Shown: in pieces, positions 24,287-32,450 of the stretch
Position numbering within the stretch: the first letter of the stretch is position 1
Layout of the letters: every line of letters begins with the position of its first letter
Assembly: GCF_011516645.4 (NCBI RefSeq)
Contig: NZ_CP088285.1
Span: forward strand, 6,838,501-6,902,500
Source: Bradyrhizobium septentrionale
GTDB lineage: Bacteria; Pseudomonadota; Alphaproteobacteria; Rhizobiales; Xanthobacteraceae
Reading direction: 5' to 3'
Length of the DNA: 64,000 bases
The notes under the pieces: model-generated
The model's input: only the letters and a program-made list of their open reading frames with translations
What the model was told of the DNA's origin: nothing
Databases searched by the model: none
Made by a program: the position numbers and the translations under genes

Positions 24287-27200
24287 ATGCAGCAAATCGC
24301 CGAGTGGCTGGAAGATATCGGCCTGTCCGAGTATTCGCAGCGCTTCGCCGAGAATGGCATCGACATCTCGGTACTTCCGCATCTGACCGATCAGGATCTC
24401 AAGGAACTTGGCATTCTCCTCGGACATCGACGGAAAATGCTCGCGGCGATTGGCCGGCTCGCGATCGCAACAGCATCACCCGCACCCGCCAGCCCGTCCG
24501 AGCCGCAACCGCGGGAGATCGCTGAGCGCCGCCAGGTCACAGTATTGTTTTCCGATATGGTAGGCTCGACAGCCCTCTCCACGCGCCTGGACCCCGAAGA
24601 TCTCAGAGACATTATCTCATCTTACCAAAATTGCGTCACGCAGATCATCCGCCGCTCTGGTGGCTTTGTTGCCAGATACATGGGAGACGGCGTGCTCGCC
24701 TACTTTGGCTATCCGGAAGCCCATGAAGAGGACGCGGAGCGCGCCGTTCGGACGGGGTTGGAGCTTGTCGCGGCGATCTGTGAACTCAAGACGCTGGTCC
24801 CGTTGCAAACGCGCGTAGGCATCGCAACCGGCCTGGTCGTCGTCGGCGACCTGATTGAGACAGACGAAGCGCGCGAACGCGGCATCGTCGGCGAAACACC
24901 GAATCTAGCGGCGCGATTGCAAGGCGTGGCGGAGCCCGGAATGGTTGTCATCGCCGAAAGCACCCGAAAGCAACTCGGCAGGCTGTTTGATCTTGAAGAA
25001 CTCGAAGCAAAGGACCTCAAAGGCATTCCGAAACCTGTGCCGTCATGGGCAGTGCTGCGGGCCGGCGCAGCTGAAAGCCGGTTCGAAGCTCTTCATGCAG
25101 GCACGATGACGTTCGTCGGACGCGAGGCAGAAATCGAACTGCTCAAACGTTACTGGCGATTGGCAAAAAGTGGTGAGACCCGCGTGGTTCAGGTCTCGGC
25201 CGAGGCGGGACTGGGAAAGTCGCATCTTGTAGCGACATTCGCCGAACAGCTTCGGTCCGAGCCCCACACCATTCTGCAATTTTTTTGTGCACCCCATACT
25301 CGCGACAGCGCGCTCTTCCCCATCATCGCCTGCCTGGAACGGGCGGCGGGCTTCAAACATGAAGATACTCCAGAAGCCAAGCGCAACAAGATTGAAACGC
25401 TAGTCACGTCCAGCTCCGACGTGGCCGAGGATGTCCTTTTGATTGCAGAGTTGCTCGCGCTGCCGCGGTCGGATGACGACCGTGCAATGGACTATTCACC
25501 GCAGCGCACGAAAGAAAAGACGTTGGAAGCTCTTTTGCGTTACGCGGTTGGCGCGGCAAGGCGCCAGCCGGTCCTGTTAATCTTTGAGGATGTCCATTGG
25601 ATCGACCCGACCTCGCGCGAATGGCTGGATCTCGCCGTTCGGCAGCTGCGGCAATTGCCGATTCTGGCGCTCGTCACGTCTCGAACGGAGTTTCAATCGT
25701 CTTGGGCAAGCCAATCTCATGTGACATCGCTGCCGCTGCCGCGGCTTTCGCCGGAAGATTCGGTCGCCCTCGTGCGGCAGATCGAACGCACCAATGCGCC
25801 GCTCTCCGAGGGAGTGGTGCAGGAAATCATCGATCGGTCAGACGGTGTGCCGCTGTTCCTCGAGCAAGTGACGCGAGCTGTGCTCGAAGTCGGAGACGCC
25901 AATGTCGTCAGCAACGGCTCCGCCCCGTCGACACCCGACCGTCGTATCCCTTCAACTTTGCAGGCCTCGTTAATTGGACGTCTTGACTGCCTGGGGAAGG
26001 CAGCGAAGGAGATCGCCCAGCTTGGCGCGGCGATCGGGCGCGAGTTTTCATACAACCTTCTTGCGGCGGCGTCGGAGCGCCCTCCTGTCTACCTGGAGGA
26101 TGCCCTTGCCCGGCTGGTCGAGAAGGAACTGATCTTCCAGAGCGCATCGCTTCCTCAGGCCGCCTTCCTTTTCAAGCATGCCCTTGTGCAAGATGCCGCT
26201 TATTCCACGCTTCTGCGGACTTCGAGGCGGGATATCCATGCACGCATCGCCAATGCAATGCTGGCCGGCGGAACCACCGACAGCGCTGCGCCGGAGATCG
26301 TCGCCTTTCATCTGCAACAAGCCGACCGACCAGCCGAAGCGATAGCCTATTGGCGGAAGGCTGGAGAACAATCTGCTCGAAGGGCGAACAATCGCGAAGC
26401 GGTGGCTCACTTTCGTCGCGCGCTGGCCCTGCTAGAGGGGCATCCGCAAACGAGTGACCGCCTGGGCATCGAGCTCGCGATCTTGTCGCAGCTCGCGCCG
26501 GCGTTGATGAGCGTCCATGGCTGGGGTGCGACCGAAGTCGGCGAAGTTGTCGAACGGGCCACTGAAGTGGGCCATCAGCTCGACAGTTCACCGGAGATCG
26601 CACCCTCCATCGCAAACCTCTGGCTATTCCACTATGCCAATGGCCGGCTGGATGCAGCTGAGAAAGTGTCGCGCAATCTGCTCAGGATTGCGCAGGATTT
26701 GGACAGCCAGGAGGTGTTGCTGCAAGCACATCACACAGCGTGGCCCGTGCGTTGGGGACGAGGGGCAATGAAGGACGCTCTCGGACATATCGATGCTGGA
26801 TTGGCGCTCTATGATGAGCAGCGCCACGCGCATCACCGGTTCTTGTATCTCGGACATGACCCTGCCGTTTGCGGCTTGGCGATCGCTTCACAACTCTGTT
26901 CGAGTCTCGGTTATACGGCACAAGCAAAGGACAGGGCTGATCAGGCCTTGGCGTTGGCCCGGAGGCTCAACCATGAGCCCACTCTTATGCACGGCCTTTG
27001 GTTCGTCATTGAATCGCAGATGACACGCGGGGATGTTCTCGGCGTGACTGCAAACACGGCGGAACTCCTGAACCTCGCCGAGCAATACGGACTTCCGCTG
27101 CCGCGTGCGATGGGACTGATCTATCGCGGCTGGGCATTGGCATATTCCGGCAGAGCGGAAGAAGGTCTTGCACTTGCAACTGAGGGCACCGGCTTACTGC

Positions 27201-27640
27201 AGCGGACCGGTAACCGAATTGTTCTATCTCGCGCTTACGGGGTTATCGCCGAAATCCACCTGGTGATTGGAAGATATCAGGAAGGTCTGAGCGAAGTAGA
27301 AAGGGCGATTCACGTCGCGTCAAACATCGGCGAATCCTTCTATTTGGATCGCCTGCTTCTGAACCGCGCGCTGCTGATGCGGGAAACAGGCCAAACCGAA
27401 GAAATGGTCGAAGCAGGATTGAAGCGTTCCCTTGATTTTGCGGCCTTACAAGGCGCCAAGGTCCTCGAATTGCGCACTGCTATCCATCTCGCTGATTTGT
27501 GGGGTCGCATTGGCAAGCGTGACCAAGCGCAGGAATTACTAAGGTCGACTTGTGACTGCTTCACCGAAGGGCACGATACGCCCGACTTCAAGCAGGCTAT
27601 CGAAATGCTGCACGGGCGTGCGGAGTCAGCTCGCACGTGA
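24287..27640 (+). CDS. SAM-adenylate/guanylate cyclase-AAA ATPase-TPR regulatory protein
   Basis: 1117 residues in four parts. A SAM domain (1-60: QIAEWLEDIGLSEYSQRFAE, LGILLGHRRKMLAAI). A class III nucleotide cyclase (about 80-260) with metal Asp residues in VLFSDMVGSTALS and ARYMGDGVLAYFGYP, and VGIATGLVVVGDL. A STAND-like ATPase (about 270-620) with Walker A VSAEAGLGKSHLV and Walker B LLIFEDVHWIDP. A long C-terminal TPR-like helical array. Such proteins make cAMP or cGMP and couple it to an NTP-driven sensor. It is monocistronic. Codon use looks less GC-rich than in flanking genes. The signal and output are unknown. Confidence 0.88.
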   Translation: MQQIAEWLEDIGLSEYSQRFAENGIDISVLPHLTDQDLKELGILLGHRRKMLAAIGRLAIATASPAPASPSEPQPREIAERRQVTVLFSDMVGSTALSTRLDPEDLRDIISSYQNCVTQIIRRSGGFVARYMGDGVLAYFGYPEAHEEDAERAVRTGLELVAAICELKTLVPLQTRVGIATGLVVVGDLIETDEARERGIVGETPNLAARLQGVAEPGMVVIAESTRKQLGRLFDLEELEAKDLKGIPKPVPSWAVLRAGAAESRFEALHAGTMTFVGREAEIELLKRYWRLAKSGETRVVQVSAEAGLGKSHLVATFAEQLRSEPHTILQFFCAPHTRDSALFPIIACLERAAGFKHEDTPEAKRNKIETLVTSSSDVAEDVLLIAELLALPRSDDDRAMDYSPQRTKEKTLEALLRYAVGAARRQPVLLIFEDVHWIDPTSREWLDLAVRQLRQLPILALVTSRTEFQSSWASQSHVTSLPLPRLSPEDSVALVRQIERTNAPLSEGVVQEIIDRSDGVPLFLEQVTRAVLEVGDANVVSNGSAPSTPDRRIPSTLQASLIGRLDCLGKAAKEIAQLGAAIGREFSYNLLAAASERPPVYLEDALARLVEKELIFQSASLPQAAFLFKHALVQDAAYSTLLRTSRRDIHARIANAMLAGGTTDSAAPEIVAFHLQQADRPAEAIAYWRKAGEQSARRANNREAVAHFRRALALLEGHPQTSDRLGIELAILSQLAPALMSVHGWGATEVGEVVERATEVGHQLDSSPEIAPSIANLWLFHYANGRLDAAEKVSRNLLRIAQDLDSQEVLLQAHHTAWPVRWGRGAMKDALGHIDAGLALYDEQRHAHHRFLYLGHDPAVCGLAIASQLCSSLGYTAQAKDRADQALALARRLNHEPTLMHGLWFVIESQMTRGDVLGVTANTAELLNLAEQYGLPLPRAMGLIYRGWALAYSGRAEEGLALATEGTGLLQRTGNRIVLSRAYGVIAEIHLVIGRYQEGLSEVERAIHVASNIGESFYLDRLLLNRALLMRETGQTEEMVEAGLKRSLDFAALQGAKVLELRTAIHLADLWGRIGKRDQAQELLRSTCDCFTEGHDTPDFKQAIEMLHGRAESART

Positions 27641-27984
27641 TGAGACAAATCATGGGTCGACTTGGATCATGAGCCTGCATGGTCGGCATGTCCTGCATTT
27701 TTGTCCAAACACCCAAGGCGTGTGCCCAAAGAGGTGCAGACGTCAGCTTTTGGGGTCTAAGCAGAGCCTTTCTGTTCAATCAGAGTATTGCCGGGTTTTG
27801 ACCCTCAACAGAGAGTCCGGTCGGTATTTGTTTGGTTCAGGAACATGCGCGTGGGCTACTGTCCGTATCGATCCGAGGCGGGCGACCTAAGTCCGAGCCG
27901 CCCGCCGTTTGGGTGAATTTCGTGCAGGAACCTTGCCCTACCTGAGATGTTGGAAAGCAATGCGATAACTCAGGAGGAACGGGT
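27641..27984. other. Gene-free stretch upstream of a small secreted protein
   Basis: No gene-like frame. It contains a possible stress-sigma-like promoter at 27927-27951 and a GGAGG ribosome binding site just before 27985. Confidence 0.5.
27927..27951 (+). promoter_or_regulatory. Possible EcfG-type promoter
   Basis: GGAAC (27927-27931), 16 bases, then TGTT (27948-27951). The alphaproteobacterial general-stress sigma EcfG prefers GGAAC-N16/17-CGTT, so one base differs. It lies about 34 bases upstream of a small exported protein. Weak call. Confidence 0.25.
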
Positions 27985-28251
27985 ATGAGAACTCTGTTAC
28001 TGGCTGGTGTGCTGGCGGTTGCTGGTTTCGCGGTCGCCACACCGATCTCCATTGCACCCGCGTCGGCTCAAGTTGCCGTTGAAACTCCGCTCGGCGGCGT
28101 AGTCGTGGGCCCCGAGCGGCGTTACTACCGAGACTACGATCGACCCGCTTATCGCGCCTACGGATATGATCGCGGATATCGCGGTGGATGCCGCACCGTC
28201 ACGATCGAGCGCGACGACGGTTCGGTCCGCAGGATCCGCCGTTGCGACTAG
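27985..28251 (+). CDS. Small exported Tyr/Arg-rich protein
   Basis: 88 residues, preceded by a strong AGGAGG site. A signal peptide (LLLAGVLAVAGFAVATP, cleavage near ASAQ) is followed by a short mature protein rich in Tyr, Arg and Asp (RRYYRDYDRPAYRAYGYDRG) with two cysteines (GGCRTV and RRCD) that could form a disulfide. No family recognised; similar YR-rich periplasmic proteins are common in rhizobia. It is followed by two hairpins that probably end transcription, so it is monocistronic. Function unknown; an envelope or stress role is a guess. Confidence 0.75.
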   Translation: MRTLLLAGVLAVAGFAVATPISIAPASAQVAVETPLGGVVVGPERRYYRDYDRPAYRAYGYDRGYRGGCRTVTIERDDGSVRRIRRCD

Positions 28252-28262
28252 CGGTAGCGGCT

Positions 28263-28280
28263 GGCGCTCATAAGAGCGCC
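28263..28280 (+). terminator. Hairpin after the small exported protein
   Basis: GGCGCT-CATAAG-AGCGCC, a perfect six-base stem 11 bases after the stop. No T-run follows directly. Confidence 0.45.
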
Positions 28281-28310
28281 GAGCCAAAGAAATTGGGAGC
28301 TATTCACTAA

Positions 28311-28340
28311 GGCCGCTTCAGTTGGCGGCCTCTTTCATTT
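28311..28340 (+). terminator. Rho-independent-like terminator
   Basis: GGCCGC-TTCAGTTG-GCGGCC, a perfect six-base stem with an eight-base loop, followed by the T-rich TCTTTCATTT. Confidence 0.65.
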
Positions 28341-28441
28341 CGCGAGTGTCGCCTGTTGGCCCTGCTCAGACCTCGTGCAATGTCGCTTCTGCATCGCTGT
28401 TGGCGGACAAGCGGACGTCCCGGATTGATGCGGATGCCCCG

Positions 28442-28630
28442 CTAGCCAGCCGCGCCCTCCTTGCGGGCCGCGGCTATGGTCTTCTCGACTTCCGCCGCGA
28501 GCGCCGCAAGATGCTCGGCAAGCTTGGTGAACAACTCGCGCTTCTGGATGTCCGTGGTCAGGTCGCGGATCAGGGCGCACTCCGCAGCGTCGGTGCGAAG
28601 TTTCTCGAGATGCGTCAGCATGTCCTGCAT
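28442..28630 (-). CDS. Conserved small helical protein, unknown function
   Basis: 62 residues from the ATG at 28630 (MQDMLTHLEKLRTDAAECAL), with a purine-rich GGGCGGGA upstream. The sequence is almost wholly helical (IRDLTTDIQKRELFTKLAEH and LAALAAEVEKTIAAARKE), with heptad-like Leu and Ala spacing. I recall short proteins with this start being frequent in Bradyrhizobium. No function known. Longer in-frame starts up to 28762 lack sense and are rejected. Confidence 0.65.
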   Translation of the reverse strand: MQDMLTHLEKLRTDAAECALIRDLTTDIQKRELFTKLAEHLAALAAEVEKTIAAARKEGAAG

Positions 28631-28813
28631 TTTTTCCCGCCCGCTGCCGTTTTCGGCAGACCGTAGGCGGCACGGAACCCGGCGACAATAACGTGTGATA
28701 ATGCCGGACATGCCGGCCTGCTGGTACGTTCGCAGCGGCCTCGACAGCGGGCAACCCGGCATAACCCGCCAGTCTCCGGCGACAGAGGGATTTCGTTTTT
28801 TCGGAAATTTCTC

Positions 28814-28843
28814 TTGACGCGGCCCCCAACTCAGCAGTCTAAT
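28814..28843 (+). promoter_or_regulatory. Candidate sigma-70 promoter in the non-coding region
   Basis: TTGACG (28814-28819), 18 bases, TCTAAT (28838-28843). It would direct a transcript into the stretch that ends in the 29078-29182 inverted repeat, although no protein gene follows on this strand. Confidence 0.4.
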
Positions 28844-29077
28844 GCCGCCGTCTCACCCGATCGAGGGGCGCTTCGCGATCGTCACGAACGCGGTGTGGGA
28901 TGCGGTGGACGCCGAGCGCGCAGTCGACGAGTGCGCGTAAGGCGGACGGCGAAGTCGTGTGGTCCTGACGCCCTAGCGGCAGGTGTCTCGTCGCAACACG
29001 CGATGGCGTGTTGCGAAGGCGGTGACAAGCAAGCCCAGTCTCGCCGGGGAGAGCACGAAGTAAGCCGTAACCCATCG

Positions 29078-29182
29078 CGCAGGGAAAGCCGGATTGCTCC
29101 GGTTACACCTGTGGTCCTACCCCCGAGCTTTCTACCTTTTGCTCGGGCCCATGGGTGCGATCGGCACCCGGCTTTCCCTGCG
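29078..29182. repeat. Perfect 15-base inverted repeat with 75-base loop
   Basis: CGCAGGGAAAGCCGG (29078-29092) and CCGGCTTTCCCTGCG (29168-29182) are exact reverse complements. The loop contains CTCCGGTTACACCTGTGGTC. It could form a long stem in RNA. I recall related sequences at many places in Bradyrhizobium genomes. Confidence 0.7.
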
Positions 29183-29285
29183 CCCTCTGTTCAAGGAGAG
29201 GGCAAACGAGAGGCAAGACTCGGACGATTCATGTCGCGAGAATGCCGATGCATGGGTCATGTCACAAACGCTGCGACAATTTCAG

Positions 29286-29420
29286 TGTCGTCCCGGGCAA
29301 GCGAAGCGCGACCCGGGACCCATAACCACGAATGGCAATTATGCGAGCGACGCTGGGGCCACAGCGTGTTCAACAACAGAACCCTGTGGTTATGGGTCCC
29401 GGCTTTCGCCGGGACGACAC
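29286..29420. repeat. Two-part palindromic repeat
   Basis: GTGTCGTCCCGG (29286-29297) pairs with CCGGGACGACAC (29409-29420), and GGGACCCATAACCAC (29315-29329) pairs with GTGGTTATGGGTCCC (29386-29400). It is a non-coding intergenic repeat next to the oxidoreductase stop. Confidence 0.75.
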
Positions 29421-29453
29421 AGCTACGATGACATGACTGCGGTGCCTCTTCCG

Positions 29454-30431
29454 CTACCCGATCCGCACCACCATCTTGCCCAGCGCCGCGCGGGTCTGCA
29501 TCGTGGTGAATGCGTCGCGAAAATCCTCAAACGCGAACACCTTGCCGACCACCGGCGTCAGTCGGCCGTCGTTCAGCCATGCCGACAATTGCGTCATCAC
29601 GCGCGTCTGCGCCTCGGGCTCGCGGCGCGCGATCTGGGCGGCGTCGACGCCGATCAGAAGCCCACCTTTCAACAGCGGCAGATTGAACGGCAGCGCGGGG
29701 ATGCTGCCGGCCGCAAAGCCGACCACGACATGGCGGCCGTTCCAGGCGATCGAGCGGAACGCCTGCAGCGAGACCTCGCCGCCGACTGGATCGAAGATCA
29801 CGTCGGGGCCATCGCCGCCCGTCGCGTCCTTCAGCGCGTCGCGCCAATCGGGCCGCGTGTAGTCGACGACAGCATCGGCGCCGAAGCTTGCGGCGAAGCT
29901 GCGCTTCTCCTCGGTCGAGGCCGCGGCGATGACCCGCGCGCCGAGCAGCTTGCCGATTTGGATCGCGGCAACGCCGGTGCCGCCGGCGGCGCCGAGCACC
30001 AGCAACTGTTCGCCGGATCGCAGCCGGCCGCGCTCGCCGAGCGCATAGAGCGCGGTGAGGTAGTTGGTGCGGAAGGCGGCGGCGGCCTCCATCGTCAGGC
30101 CGTCGGGCATGATCTCGACGGCGGCAGGCGGCACCACGATCTGCTCGGCCAGCGCCCCCGAGCGCGCCGCGCCCATCATCCGCATGCCCGGCGCGATGCC
30201 GGTGACGTCGCTCGCGACCGCATCGACCACGCCGGCGAATTCCGCGCCGGGCGTAAAGGGCAGGGGATCCTTGGTCTGGTAGCGGCCCTCGACCTTCAGC
30301 CCGTCGACGAAGCCGATGCTCGCGGCGTGAACCCGGACGCGGATCTCACCGGGACCGGGTTCGGGGCTGGCGATCTCCTTCAACCCGATCTGATCGATGG
30401 GCGCATATTGCTCGACGACGACCGCCTTCAT
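29454..30431 (-). CDS. Zinc-free NADPH:quinone oxidoreductase-like MDR protein
   Basis: 325 residues from the ATG at 30431 (AGGACAGG site upstream; the 12-codon extension to 30467 is not needed). Medium-chain dehydrogenase/reductase: a GroES-like N-domain (PGPGEIRVRVHAASIGFVDG and FTPGAEFAGVV) and a nucleotide-binding domain with LVLGAAGGTGVAAIQIGKLL. The Cys/His zinc ligands of true alcohol dehydrogenases are missing, as in Qor-type reductases that reduce quinones or enoyl groups with NADPH. It stands alone, divergent from motA. Substrate unknown. Confidence 0.88.
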   Translation of the reverse strand: MKAVVVEQYAPIDQIGLKEIASPEPGPGEIRVRVHAASIGFVDGLKVEGRYQTKDPLPFTPGAEFAGVVDAVASDVTGIAPGMRMMGAARSGALAEQIVVPPAAVEIMPDGLTMEAAAAFRTNYLTALYALGERGRLRSGEQLLVLGAAGGTGVAAIQIGKLLGARVIAAASTEEKRSFAASFGADAVVDYTRPDWRDALKDATGGDGPDVIFDPVGGEVSLQAFRSIAWNGRHVVVGFAAGSIPALPFNLPLLKGGLLIGVDAAQIARREPEAQTRVMTQLSAWLNDGRLTPVVGKVFAFEDFRDAFTTMQTRAALGKMVVRIG

Positions 30432-30704
30432 CCTGTCCTGCTCATTGGTTGGCTTCCTCTGAGCCAACCTATCTCATGTCCGTTGTTCTACGGGGAGGGC
30501 TTTTCCGCATGCAGCGACGGCGTCGCATGCGGAAAGCCAGCATCTTCAACGACATCACGAAAAGACCGGCGTTTACCCGTTGTTATCCCTACCAAATTCG
30601 GTAACGCGTCCTTAATGGCATTAACGTTAGGGTTTTTCCACGCGGCCCGCCTTGGGCTGCGCGCCGTCCAGGACAGGCGGGTTGCGTTCGCGTTGGAGTT
30701 TTTC

Positions 30705-31478
30705 ATGGATATCATGACAGGCGCCGGGCTGTTGGCCGGCATCATCGTCATCGCGGTGATGATGTTCATGGGCGGCGACCTGCACATGTTCATCTCCGAA
30801 CACGCCATGATCATCATCTTCGGTGGTTCGATCGCGGCGACGATGATCCGCTTTCCGCTCGGCGTGATGCTGCACGGCCTGCCGCTCGGCGCCAAATTTG
30901 CCTTCACCATGAGCCGGCTGTCGGCCCGCGACCTCGTCGACGAGCTCGCCCGCATCGCCGAGATCGCCCGCAAGCAGGGCCCGGTCGGCCTCGAGAAGGT
31001 CGAGACCGACGAGCCGTTCCTTGCCAAGGGCATCCGCTACGTCGCCGACGGCTACGACCTCGAATTTATCCGCGACAACATGGAACGCGACCGCGACAAT
31101 TTCCTGATGCACCTCGACGAGGGCAGCAAGATCTATCGCGCGATCGGCGACTGCGCACCGGCGTTCGGCATGATCGGCACGCTGATCGGCATGGTGCAGA
31201 TGTTCGCCAACATGACCGACCCCTCCAAGCTCGGCCCGTTCATGGCGACCGCGTTGCTCGCGACGCTGTACGGCGCGCTGGTCGCCAATCTGTTCTGCCT
31301 ACCGATCGCCGACAAGCTGCACGGCAAGCTGCTCGACGAGGAGACAAACCGCACGCTGATCATCGACGGCATCCTGATGATCCGCGACTCCAAGAGCCCG
31401 GCGCTGGTGCGCGAGATGCTGCTCGCCTATTTGCCGGAGAAGCATCGCAACGAGGAAGGCGAGCCGGTCCCGGCCTGA
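30705..31478 (+). CDS. motA: Flagellar motor stator protein MotA
   Basis: 257 residues from the ATG at 30705 (GGAG upstream). Four transmembrane helices are evident: near residues 5-25 (GAGLLAGIIVIAVMMFMGGD), 33-50 (AMIIIFGGSIAATMIRFP), and two late ones in AFGMIGTLIGMVQMF and MATALLATLYGALVANLF. A cytoplasmic loop of about 100 residues carries charged residues expected to contact FliG. The PAFGMIGTLIG motif with its proline matches MotA/PomA. With MotB it forms the proton channel that drives rotation. motB follows 28 bases later. No other flagellar genes are in the window. A long upstream extension of the frame is non-coding repeat DNA. Confidence 0.92.
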   Translation: MDIMTGAGLLAGIIVIAVMMFMGGDLHMFISEHAMIIIFGGSIAATMIRFPLGVMLHGLPLGAKFAFTMSRLSARDLVDELARIAEIARKQGPVGLEKVETDEPFLAKGIRYVADGYDLEFIRDNMERDRDNFLMHLDEGSKIYRAIGDCAPAFGMIGTLIGMVQMFANMTDPSKLGPFMATALLATLYGALVANLFCLPIADKLHGKLLDEETNRTLIIDGILMIRDSKSPALVREMLLAYLPEKHRNEEGEPVPA

Positions 31479-31506
31479 CCGGCCGGCGCTTTCGGGAAAC
31501 GCAGCG

Positions 31507-32337
31507 ATGGCCAAGAAAAAGCGCGGCGACGCTCACGGTGGAGGTCACGGCTGGTTCGTGACCTTCGCCGACCTGATGGGCCTGATGATGAGCTTCTTCG
31601 TGATGCTCGTCGCGTTCTCCACCATGGACAACAACAAGCTGAAGATCGTCGCAGGCTCGATGCGCGACGCCTTCGGCGTGCAGACCGATGTGCGCTATTC
31701 CGGCGTCGTCGAATCCGACGGCCTGCCGACCCGGCCGAAGCTGAAGAATGTCGAGCACATCTCGCCGGAGGAGTCCTCGGCCAATCCGACGCCGGACGAG
31801 AAGGAGCGCAGCCAGATCAACGGCGCGCGGCTGAAGATCGACCGCGAATTCGCGCTGGCCTCCGCCTCGCTCCGGCAGGCGCTGCAGGACATGCCGGAAC
31901 TGACCGAGATCTCCAAGAACATCATGTTCGAGGAGACCAAGGAGGGGTTGAACCTCGAGATCGTCGACCAGGACGGCCGCTCGATGTTCGCCGATGGTTC
32001 CAGGGAGCCCTATGAACGCACCCGCCGGCTGATCCAGAGGCTTGCAGCTCCCTTGAAGGCGACGCCGCTGCGGGTCGCGATCGTGGGGCATACAGCCGCA
32101 GGCTTCGTGCCGGCGCGCAGCGACTACGACGCCTTCGACCTGTCCGCGGACCGCGCCAATGCGGTGCGGCAGATCCTGGAGCGGGAAGGGCTGCCGCCGT
32201 CCCATATCTTCGCGGTTTCCGGCAAAGCTGACGGCCAGCCGCTGTTTCCCGACGATCCGACCTTGCCGGCCAACCGTCGCGTGACCATCACGTTGATGCG
32301 GGAAAATCCGCCGCTGCCGCCGGATCTGAAGCCGTAG
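31507..32337 (+). CDS. motB: Flagellar motor stator protein MotB
   Basis: 276 residues. A short basic N-terminus is followed by one transmembrane helix, WFVTFADLMGLMMSFFVMLV, containing the proton-carrying Asp in TFADLM. A linker then leads to an OmpA-like peptidoglycan-binding domain (about residues 150-265: LNLEIVDQDGRSMFADGS, LSADRANAVRQILEREG, NRRVTITLM). It anchors the stator to the cell wall. It is cotranscribed with motA. The length matches alphaproteobacterial MotB. Confidence 0.92.
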   Translation: MAKKKRGDAHGGGHGWFVTFADLMGLMMSFFVMLVAFSTMDNNKLKIVAGSMRDAFGVQTDVRYSGVVESDGLPTRPKLKNVEHISPEESSANPTPDEKERSQINGARLKIDREFALASASLRQALQDMPELTEISKNIMFEETKEGLNLEIVDQDGRSMFADGSREPYERTRRLIQRLAAPLKATPLRVAIVGHTAAGFVPARSDYDAFDLSADRANAVRQILEREGLPPSHIFAVSGKADGQPLFPDDPTLPANRRVTITLMRENPPLPPDLKP

Positions 32338-32379
32338 CTCCGGGTTACATGCTACCGTCAAGCTCGTAATGTTGCGCGG

Positions 32380-32408
32380 TTGACACGCGGAGCGGAAGCG
32401 TCGATAGC
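32380..32408 (+). promoter_or_regulatory. Possible promoter upstream of the first kup gene
   Basis: TTGACA (32380-32385), 17 bases, GATAGC (32403-32408), about 43 bases before the kup start. The -35 box is perfect and the -10 box weak. Confidence 0.35.
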
Positions 32409-32450
32409 CGCGCGGATCAAAATCAACCGATCGGGCGTTCTAATCTCGCC

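Larger units (their letters stand above)
28631..29453. other. Gene-free region with promoter-like boxes and inverted repeats
   Basis: About 820 bases with no convincing gene. It holds a promoter-like pair at 28814-28843, a long perfect inverted repeat at 29078-29182 and another palindromic repeat at 29286-29420. Confidence 0.6.

Noticed and set aside
28814..29431. A 205-codon open frame across the non-coding region
   Set aside because: It runs through palindromic repeats, has no protein-like composition and no ribosome binding site; treated as a chance frame in repeat DNA.
29094..30704. The 537-codon upstream extension of the motA frame
   Set aside because: It overlaps the oxidoreductase gene on the other strand and repeat DNA; motA has a good start and ribosome binding site at 30705.
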